DNA of 64,000 bases from Batillaria attramentaria. Taxonomy: Eukaryota; Mollusca; Gastropoda; Batillariidae. The stretch lies in NCBI GenBank assembly GCA_018292915.2, contig JACVVK020000193.1:279001-343000 (forward strand), given 5' to 3'. Each line of letters starts with the position of its first letter. Position 1 is the first letter of the stretch. The translations under genes were made by a program, and so were the position numbers. The notes below the pieces were generated by a model, which was not told the origin of the DNA, ran no database searches, and was given only the letters and a program-made list of their open reading frames with translations. Positions 57,079-64,000 of this stretch are shown here, in pieces.

Positions 57079-57376
57079 TGTGTGTGGGGGGGGGGGGGTC
57101 AGGGGGGTCATCTGCCACCCCCCCCCCCGGCCTTGAAGTGGTGGGGGGGGGGGGCGGTGGGAGCAAGAGTGACTTTTTGTAACCCCAGTCACGTGGCTAA
57201 TCGCTCGAGGTCGTACAAGATTTATCATTGGCTTGGTACACGAGTTAGTCTTTTTGCCCCCCCCCCCCCCCCCCGGAAAATCTTGTGTCCCAACAAAAGT
57301 GGGGGGGGGGGACAAAGCATACTCCTGCGCCGCGCCGCCCCCCCCCCCCCCCCGTTCTGGAGAAGGGGGGGGGGGG
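57079..57376. repeat. Cluster of poly-G and poly-C tracts
   Basis: Runs of 9 to 18 G or C at about 57086-57099, 57117-57128, 57142-57153, 57257-57274, 57300-57311, 57338-57353 and 57365-57376. This gives strong quadruplex and i-motif potential on both strands. Frames through it are artefacts. Confidence 0.95.
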
Positions 57377-57451
57377 AGCTTTTTTCCAACAGAAGGCATC
57401 AGATCATACAGATTTTGCATATTCTTTAGCATAGTCTGTATTCTAAAAGAC

Positions 57452-57535
57452 GCTAGAAGAACTCAGCAAAGCCATCGACTCTCTCTCCTGCGGTAAGGCT
57501 CCTGGGAAAGACGGCATCCCGCCAGAAGTTCTGAA
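57452..57535 (+). pseudogene. RTE-type LINE RT N-terminal fragment
   Basis: Reads LEELSKAIDSLSCGKAPGKD and GIPPEVLKSG, the conserved first RT block of RTE-type LINEs. It ends where hAT-like sequence begins, so it is a separate fragment from the RTE copy at 57910. Confidence 0.7.
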
Positions 57536-57909
57536 AAGTGGCGCAAATTTCCAGGGCCATATTTCTGGTGTCGCACAACGGATAACAGAAAAGGTTCTGG
57601 CTGCGCTTTCCGTTCATTGCCTGGCACATTGCGTCAACATGGCGTCAACCTGGCAGTTCAGGAAACAGCCAGAAAGGTGAAGGTCATCGGTGATGCTCTT
57701 GAGTTTGCAACCGAGGCCATTCAGCTGATAACGGCGTCACCTAAAAGGCAGGTTCTTTTTGAGAACATTCAAGCTCAAGCGAATGAGAAACTTCCTGGGA
57801 TCAGACCATTTTGCCCAGCACGGTGGGCCGTCAGAGCGTCAGCGATGTACTCACTGCTTCAGAACTACATTGGTTTGCAAGAAACATTTGAAGTTGTGTC
57901 TGAGGGGTC
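57536..57909 (+). pseudogene. hAT/ZMYM1-like transposase, part 1
   Basis: Reads ALSVHCLAHCVNLAVQET, VKVIGDALEFATEAIQLI and IRPFCPARWAVRASAMYSLL, the HCxxHxxNLAVQ and xLCxTRWxxR blocks of hAT transposases in the ZMYM1/DUF4371 group. A frameshift lies near 57620. The frame is cut by the RTE insertion at 57910 and resumes at 59011. Confidence 0.75.
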
Positions 57910-59000
57910 GTCTACATCAACTTCGTAGACTTTGAGAAGGCTTTCGACAGTGTAGACAGAGAAGCGCTGTGGAAGCTGCTAAGGCACTATGGAGTTCCCT
58001 GGAAGATCATCTCCCTGATCCGGTGCACCTACCAAGACATGAGCTGCAGGATTGCCCATGCCGGCCAGTTGTCAGAAAGCTTCGAGGTGAAGACCGGAGT
58101 CCGCCAGGGATGCCTGTTATACCCGTTCCTCTTCCTCCTGGTCATCAACTGGATCATGAAGACCACTACAGCAGGCAGGAAAAACGGGATACAGTGGACA
58201 AGCTGGATGACCTCGACTTTGCGGACGACCTGGCGCTCCTGTCTCACAGCCACAGCCAGATGCAGGACAAGACTACATGCCTGGAAGCCACATCAGCCGG
58301 AACAGGGCTCAAGATCAACAGGAAGAAAACCGAGCTGATGAAGATCAACACCACTGCCAACACAACAGTCACAGTCGGTGGAGAGCCCATTAGGGAGGTA
58401 GAGTCCTTTGTCTACCTGGGGAGTGTGGTTGATGGACAGGGAGGCACAGACCGAGACATCACAGCCAGAATGGGCAAGGCAAGAGCAGCAATGGTCATGC
58501 TGAAGAACGTCTGGACATCCAAAGTTGTCAGCATAAGAACCAAACTTCGCATCTTCAACTCCAACGTGAAGTCAGTTCTGCTCTAGGGATGCGAAACATG
58601 GAGGACAACAAAGGCGATGCAGCAGAAGATCCAGACATTTCTCAACACCTGTCTGAGGCGCATATTCAACATCCGATGGCCAGAGAAGATCCGGAACGAA
58701 GAGCTGTGGGAGCGAGCGGGGCAGGAACCAGTGGCCAAGCAGATCCTGCGGAGGAAGTGGGGCTGGATTGGACACACCCTCAGGAAGCCAGCATCCAGCA
58801 CCACACGCCAAGCCCTGACATGGAACCCGCAGGGGAAAAGGCCGGCCTCGCAACAGCTGGAGGCGGGACACTAAGGCAGAGCTATATAAGCAGGGGACCA
58901 ACTGGACTGGAGTGGCAAGAATAGCCCAGAACAGAGTGCGATGGCGAAGGGTTGTCGATGGCCTATGCTCCACTTGGAGCCAGGGGCCTAAGTAAGTAAG
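57910..59000 (+). mobile_element. RTE-type LINE, 5'-truncated, inserted in the hAT gene
   Basis: A 10-bp duplication CTGAGGGGTC flanks it (57900-57909 and 59001-59010). It begins mid-RT with NFVDFEKAFDSVDREALWKL, KTGVRQGCLLYPFLF, then DFADDLALLSHSHSQM (catalytic FADD), GLKINRKKTELM, FVYLGSVVDGQGGTDRDI and C-terminal [14 protein letters not shown] with RRVVDGLCSTWSQGPK and a stop. It ends in a (TAAG)n tail. A few frameshifts mark it as a young but inactive copy. Confidence 0.9.
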
Positions 59001-59744
59001 CTGAGGGGTCTGACGACTATGCACGCCGGGCTTCAGGGCTGCTTGCGTTGATGCAGAAGTTTTCAACGTTTTTTTGGATTGACCCTGTCACTTGGGATTT
59101 TTGCAGTGACAGAGAACCTGTCATGCAGTCTTCAAAGCAAGCAAACAACTTGTGAAGGAGCAACAAAAGCCGCAGAACTTTGCCTGAAGAATCTGAACAA
59201 TCAAAGATTGGATGAAGCATTCAGCCGCTTCTTTGAGGAGGCGAGGAAGAAAGCCGATGCAAATCAGGTTGATGAACCACGTCTTCCCCGCGGTAAGCGC
59301 CCCCCGAGGAGAATTGATGACGGCGCTTCACCCTACAGGTCCCCTGACGTCGAATCCTACTATCGGCAGCAGTACTTCGAAGCGATCGACACTGTGAGTG
59401 GCGCCTCGGAAGACCGCTTCCACAAGAAAAACTTCCTCGTTGCTCGTCAAATTGAGCAGGTCCTCACATCTGGCAAGGGACTTGACGACACAGACATACC
59501 AAGCACGTATGCAGCAGACGTGAACATCAACAACTTGAAGGTACAGCTGCAGGTGTTGTCAGTAGCGCTGCCAGCCGACAAGACAGTGACAGTAGAATCT
59601 GTTGTCAATGTGCTCAGACAGTCAGTCAACATGCAATCAATGCTGTCAGAAGTGACAAAGCTTGTAAAGCTCTATCTCACCATCGATGGAGGTGTGGGTG
59701 CACCTGCACCCACGACGTACAGCTTGGAAGTTTCTTCTTTGTGA
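59001..59744 (+). pseudogene. hAT/ZMYM1-like transposase, part 2
   Basis: Continues part 1: DDYARRASGLLALMQKFST, (one-base shift) LTLSLGIFAVTENLSCSLQS, KQTTCEGATKAAELCLKNLN, FSRFFEEARKKADANQVDEP, SPDVESYYRQQYFEAIDTV, ending SLEVSSL. The C-terminal hAT dimerisation block (with the usual WW motif) is not evident, so the gene may be truncated by the element end. Confidence 0.75.
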
Positions 59745-59977
59745 GTAAGGGTGACTTTGCACCCACGAAGTAAACTGAAGGTTAAACGACGTTTTTGGTG
59801 TGTAATTACTTAACAATTAATTAACAAACATAATTATTTTTTTGATGGCCTGATAGCCAAATTCTTTATCAACAAAGTCATGAAAATTTGGGAATTTTCG
59901 GTTGAGGGTTACAGATTTATGCTCATTTTTCCGAAAGTGTGGATACACCTGCACCCACGAAGGTTCCTGAAGGTTAA

Positions 59978-60556
59978 CCTCAAAGTCCGAGCAGAAACAC
60001 AACTAATTTCGGCTACTGTGAGCCATCATCAGGAACGACAATCGCTGTGGAGTCTCAAGTTATGGTTCCTAGTCACAGGCACTGATGGCTAGCGGGTAAA
60101 GGGGTGACAAGGGTAGCTAGAGGGAAGGCGGGATGAAAATAAAAAAGGGAAACAAGAAAAACTAATCTGGGAAAAATATCAATGGGTAGGGGCCGAGTAT
60201 ACCCGGTCTCATGTACAATCATGTTGTGATATTTATAGTCTCAACAGCAACCTTAATTTTCAGTATCTTCAGGACTAAAGTCTTATATCGGTTATGGAAC
60301 ATCAGTTCCACAAATCACACAAGACACCCCCAGATAACCAAAACAGTACCAAAACAGAGACATTTCTAAACAACTGGTTAGAACTACCAATTTTTCCAAC
60401 AGGTGGTAAGTATCCGAACTTCTGTTTATTCAGTGTCGACCTGAATCATTTAGTTTACTCACCTAGTTGAGATGCTCTTTAATTTTCAAAACACTTGAGT
60501 AAATACTGTAAAGTGCAAGACGAAAATAGTAAAAGATGTTACACAACAGAACTCAC
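59978..60556. other. Unassigned intronic DNA
   Basis: Nothing coding apart from the microexon that follows. Confidence 0.4.
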
Positions 60557-60578
60557 ATTCCTCTGGCTGCATCGTGAT
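60557..60578 (-). CDS. Gene A 22-nt microexon
   Basis: A T-rich acceptor ending TTTTTCAG precedes 60578, and a consensus donor GTGAGT follows 60557. The 22 bases convert phase 1 (from the transmembrane exon) to phase 2 (needed by the cytoplasmic exon). The junction codons are GAT and ATG, and the exon encodes HDAARG. Without it the cytoplasmic exon would be read out of frame and stop within six codons. The call rests on splice signals and phase fit, with no transcript evidence. Confidence 0.6.
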
Positions 60579-60716
60579 CTGAAAAAAAAAACCCAAACAA
60601 ACATAAAAATGAGACTGTTACACAATACACACCCTAACAATACATATTCATTTCCCCCCTTTAAGACTAATCAATTCTTCATTTGAAACTATCAAACCAG
60701 TACAGTATCTGCTCAC

Positions 60717-60860
60717 CAGCACATGGGAGTATCCAGTGTCGTCGCCACGCCCACACTACAAACACGACAACGACGACAACAATCGTCACCACCACCGACA
60801 CTGCTACTGTAATCCCCGTACTGAGGCCTCCATCACAAGTGCAGAGCTGATCGTTCCTCC
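60717..60860 (-). CDS. Gene A transmembrane exon
   Basis: 144 bp, phase 1-1, bounded by AATTTCAG (60861 onward) and the donor GTGAGC (60716). It encodes RNDQLCTCDGGLST, a Val-rich membrane helix ITVAVSVVVTIVVVVVVFVV and the basic stop-transfer WAWRRHW, then ILPCA. It anchors the Ig domains and starts the cytoplasmic tail. Type I orientation is expected from the neighbouring exons. Confidence 0.85.
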
Positions 60861-61371
60861 CTGAAATTGGAAAAGAAAATATAAACACGCGATCAAACGT
60901 GTTTTCGACATTACCGCTTACTAGAAGTCTTTCCAGTCCTTTAAAATTAACCTGATACCGCTTCTTGAAAAAGTTGAGGCAAATTTTGAGTCTGTCGTAG
61001 CTGCAATGGAAGTCAAGCTTGCAATGATGACAGATGATACGGGGTCGGACTATCAAAAATATGCTGTAAACGTTTGATGGCGTTTATTCCATTGATTACT
61101 TTAAGCCTGACAGGTCAGTGTGACGTTTGGAAATGGGTTTGCCTCTTTAATAACCTTTGGAAGATGCATCATTTTGTGAGTTTGCCTGATATAAAGCCAA
61201 AGTGATCGTGTGAGCATGTCATAAGCATGTCTTGTTTATGCTCAAACTGTGTTTCTGTAATTTCATCAGTGCAACAAAATAAATCAGTTTAAACCAAAGT
61301 GATCGTTTACTGTATGCACGTAAAACCTGATTAACGAATACACTTCAGATCTAACCATGTCTTATGTTTAC

Positions 61372-61722
61372 CTCCTTCATCTGACGTATCGGAATAAAAC
61401 TTGATCTGGAAGATGACGTCACCATGACCCTGGTCGTTAGTGAGAGTCAGTCTGTAGAAGCCAGCTGCTGTACTCGTGACGTAATCAACAATAACAACAC
61501 AAATCACCAAGTAGAGTGATCCCGCCTTTTGCTGACATGAGGCATTGAGAGCGATGCCCGCCGGGCTTCTTGTGACTGTAGTCAGGTTAGATCCAAGGAA
61601 GGTAAAGTTGAACGACTCAGGCGTGGGGTAGGCCGTTATGTTAAAGTGTAGAGATACCGGTTCTCCCTTAAAGTTCACTGATGGATGTTCCCCCGACTGT
61701 CCAAACAAAGCACGAGGACTAC
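61372..61722 (-). CDS. Gene A Ig-like exon (membrane-proximal)
   Basis: 351 bp, phase 1-1, bounded by TTTTACAG (61723 onward) and the donor GTAAAC (61371). It encodes an Ig-like domain: EHPSVNFKGEPVSLHFNITA, YPTPESFNFTFLGSNLTTVT, ALNASCQQKAGSLYLVICVV and STAAGFYRLTLTNDQGHG. The G-x-Y-x-L-x-x-x-N corner fits an I-set fold, but the canonical Cys pair is altered: no Cys lies on the early strand and the corner has no Cys. Four N-glycosylation sequons are visible (NIT, NFT, NLT, NAS). A decayed duplicate lies just upstream at 61783-61956. Confidence 0.8.
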
Positions 61723-61782
61723 CTGTAAAACGGAAAAGGCAGTAACGGTACACGTCACCACGTAAAGTGGTCGTGCCTTTTG

Positions 61783-61956
61783 CATGAGGCATTCTGAGCA
61801 ATACCCTCCGGGATTAAGGTCGGGGTGACCGTAGTCATACTAGACCTTGGGAATGTGAAATCATGCGTTGGGTATGCCGTTATGTTGAAGGTTAGAAATT
61901 CCTTTGAAGTTCACAGTCGGATGTTCTGTTGGTTCCGTCTGCACCTACATTGTACG
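61783..61956 (-). pseudogene. Decayed partial duplicate of the Ig exon
   Basis: The minus strand reads EHPTVNFKG, then after a small deletion that shifts the frame NITAYPTHDFTFPRSSM, TTVTPTLIPEGIAQNASC. It aligns to the first half of exon 61722-61372. The frameshift and missing second half make it non-functional. 61960-62486 beyond it is unassigned. Confidence 0.8.
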
Positions 61957-62486
61957 AAAAAAATACTGCATCAGCGACAAGGCGTATCAAAGACAGCTAA
62001 CGTGCAAAACATTGCTGGGCAATGCTTATTAACTTTTTAAATAAAACTGAGACTTGGGCACGTTGGTGCGTTTTGTCGTCAAGTGAGTGGATTCTATTAT
62101 GTCGGTGATAATAATAATAATAGTAATAAATTGTTCTTATACAGCGCAGACAATCTGCCCAAGAGAGCACTCAGATAAAGTATCGTATAAACTCGCGCAC
62201 CGTAGTGTCATTTTCAGAGGACTTTCAGTTCTTCAGTCAATTCACCCAAATCTTGTCCGCCATTTTCCAGAGCTGTGGCTTGATTACTAAACCACTTGTT
62301 GTGTCCCGCAAACAAATTTGTGACTCCCACTCTCACAAAATCGATCTGACAGTGAGACCTTCTGGGCAATGCAAATGCACTGTACAAAGTTTACGTAGAC
62401 ATTTCTGCAGCAAATCATCGTAAACACACCGACGAGAATAAAGGCAGCAAGAACAGAAGTGGCAGCTCTCTTTCAAGTGTATAGCT

Positions 62487-62580
62487 CAGGCGCGTAGGAA
62501 GATGCTGAGAGGAAAGGGGGCCCACTAAGTCGGGTGAGCCATACGGCCAGGGTGAAAAAGGGTGTGGGGGGGGGAGGGAG

Positions 62581-62647
<67 letters not shown>

Positions 62648-62793
62648 GACTGCCAAGGATTGTGTCCAGCAGAGCTGGTAGGCCCCCTCTCCTCTTATCA
62701 AAAGCAAGGGGGGCCCAAAGATATTCGGGCCCCCCTTCCAAAAATCGAACGGGGGCCTGGGCCCCCAGGGCCCCCGTGATTCCTACGCCCCTG
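62487..62793. mobile_element. ~307-bp hAT-like MITE with (GT)n
   Basis: The ends are CAGGCGCGTAGGAA at left and, inverted, CAGGGGCGTAGGAA at right. Flanks ATAGCT and TTAAGCT are only roughly alike, so the target duplication is unproven. The interior has GGGGGCCC-type repeats and (GT)n at 62583-62644. Confidence 0.55.
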
Positions 62794-62962
62794 TTAAGCT
62801 GATACAGTGGATCCTTCGTTGTCATCTACTGCCTTTTCACATTGCAGAATCAATCTCACGCATGCCCAGAACGACATAGACGGAACAATCAAATGCCTTC
62901 AGAAGAGTTTGCAGTGTAAGAAACGAAACGAATGACAGTGAAGCCGCGTGTTTGAAACTCAC

Positions 62963-63229
62963 ACTTGACACGGAGCGTGACGTCATCCATCATGTCGGGT
63001 CCCATCCCATTACTGGCGGTACACGTGTATACATCAGCGTCCTCACACCGGGCACGTGACACACTGTGAGACAGGGGAGACGACTGGTTGGTCAGTTCTG
63101 TCCCATTGTCACGTTTAGCTAGTATCACGTATGGTGTCGGTCTTGCGTCGTCTGCCCGGCAGATGAAGGTCACCGTCATGTTCTCGGACACTTCCACAGG
63201 GGAGACAGTCAGCGTCGGGCTGTCAATGT
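62963..63229 (-). CDS. Gene A Ig-like exon (membrane-distal in this window)
   Basis: 267 bp, phase 1-1, bounded by TTGGTTACAG (63230 onward) and the donor GTGAGT (62962). It encodes one compact Ig domain: SPTLTVSPVEVSENMTVTFI, CRADDARPTPYVILAK, then RCEDADVYTCTASNGMG with the D-x-x-x-Y-x-C corner, and DVTLRVK. Both core cysteines are present. The usual Trp is replaced in YVILAK. The exon joins the next one through codon TGT. Upstream exons, including the signal peptide, must lie beyond the right edge. Confidence 0.88.
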
Positions 63230-64000
63230 CTGTAACCAAATAACCAAATAGTTTTGTAGATATTGTTGTAGACATATAGTATGCAATCTCTCTATTGTAA
63301 TTAGGCGTATTCCGCACGAAAGTTACAAGAGAACAACAAAGTTAAGATGCTTCAAAAATCATGTGACCCCCCTCCCAAGAAACAACAACAACAACAGCAA
63401 CAACAACAACAGCCAAACGAACGAACGAACGAAGTGTAACCGGGTCGTTTCCACCAGATGTAACCGGATGGTATTTGACGGTGTTATTATCCTCGATTAC
63501 TGGGGATGAGCCACTCGCTTGCACACACCTCAACACACTTGCAAAACCTCATTCTCCCGCATCCGATCATAGTTCCCAAGGAGAGGTCGGTTACCGTGCA
63601 CTCCCCCGGCGGCTCTCTTAAACCACTGGTGGAACACTAGGCTTACGTCAACCAACACTGTGAAGCAGTATCCGGCTGTATTTTGTTTTTGTTTGTTTTA
63701 TTACAGACAAGAGACGTTTATAAACACAGCCATACATGGTCTTATTCACATTGTGAAATATAAGACACTTTCTGAGTGCCTGAAATCACTGCTTGTCAAT
63801 GTGTTACGGGTTGGGTGCGTAGGGGGTATATATGAACACCACACCACTGGGGTTCTCTGTGGACAGCCAGCCAATCAGTGAAGCGAGGCAATGTGCTTGT
63901 TTGTACAAGGCTCTTTATTACCACATACAACTGTATGTCTCCGTAGTGAGACACGTACGTATGTATGACGGTACACACTGTATTACGTAGTACAAAGTAC
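63230..64000. other. Unassigned intronic DNA
   Basis: Short (CAA)n and (CGAA)n runs at 63382-63433. The minus-strand frame crossing them is a repeat artefact. No further Ig exon was seen before the window ends. Confidence 0.5.

Larger units (their letters stand above)
56837..59973. mobile_element. TTAA-bounded element with piggyBac-like ends and hAT-like cargo
   Basis: TTAA at 56833-56836 and 59974-59977. The inverted termini CCTTCAGGAAC begin CCTT as piggyBac ends do. Subterminal palindromes of the type GTGGGTGCACACACACCCAT occur three times at left (56878, 56935, 57000) and three times at right (59694, 59746, 59940), the same layout as the piggyBac element at 24.8 kb. The coding relic inside, however, is hAT/ZMYM1-like, and an RTE LINE is inserted in it. 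Confidence 0.65.

Noticed and set aside
56881..57429. Frames of 177 and 182 codons on opposite strands
   Set aside because: They consist of poly-Gly and poly-Pro from homopolymer tracts plus transposon subterminal repeats.
63342..63536. Minus-strand Val-rich frame as a transmembrane exon
   Set aside because: The Val run derives from (CAA)n simple repeats and lacks splice signals in the right phase.

Overview
The window looks like intergenic and intronic DNA from a marine mollusc, most likely a gastropod. The clues are very long (CA)n, (GA)n and (TC)n tracts, interspersed repeats carrying the motif TGACCTTGACCTTG, TTAGGG-type interstitial telomeric repeats, GT-AG introns with phase-1 immunoglobulin exons, and a dense mix of CR1/L2, Tx1/L1, RTE and I-type LINEs with piggyBac, hAT and Tigger-like DNA transposons. 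No bacterial operon, rRNA or CRISPR array is present. The species cannot be fixed from sequence alone.

Two host genes can be reconstructed, both on the minus strand and both immunoglobulin-superfamily receptors. Gene B starts with a signal-peptide exon (32646-32589). It continues through an Ig-like exon (19373-19038), an Ig-like domain split over two exons (13687-13548 and 6963-6774) and a third Ig-like exon (6561-6280), and probably runs off the left edge. Gene A enters from the right edge with Ig-like exons (63229-62963 and 61722-61372), a transmembrane exon (60860-60717), a 22-nt microexon (60578-60557) and a cytoplasmic exon (52830 to 52676 or 52620). That last exon carries two tyrosine motifs of ITIM/ITAM type. 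All splice phases agree across both models.

Almost everything else is transposable elements, often nested, with target-site duplications that can be read directly. 0.8-5.8 kb: a CR1/L2-like LINE with a 2A-type peptide, cut by a Tigger-like element that is itself cut by a 986-bp element, plus a small MITE. 7.8-10.5 kb: a LINE ORF1 with an SGNH-esterase domain. 10.8-12.2 and 20.4-21.8 kb: two opposite copies of a 1.4-kb element built from ~152-bp units. 15.4-18.9 kb: a 3.5-kb element with ~740-bp inverted arms and a TTA duplication, inside a gene B intron. 24.8-27.7 kb: a piggyBac element with an internally deleted two-exon transposase. 28.3-30.5 kb: a LINE split by a Tigger-like element that contains a telomere-repeat MITE. 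34.2-38.6 kb: a Tx1-like LINE split by a 1,982-bp composite element whose inverted termini are minisatellites and whose cargo is another LINE. 44.1-47.7 kb: two Tigger-like elements, one inside a LINE. 47.8-49.8 kb: a second long hairpin. 54.4-56.4 kb: an I-type LINE with RNase H next to an inverted 3' copy. 56.8-60.0 kb: a TTAA-bounded element holding a hAT-like transposase split by an RTE insertion. At least five copies of one tRNA-derived SINE are scattered through the window.

The host story is a pair of Ig receptors on the same strand, separated and expanded by transposon nesting. The most notable points are the microexon-linked ITIM/ITAM-type tail, the intronic hairpins and the mosaic transposons.
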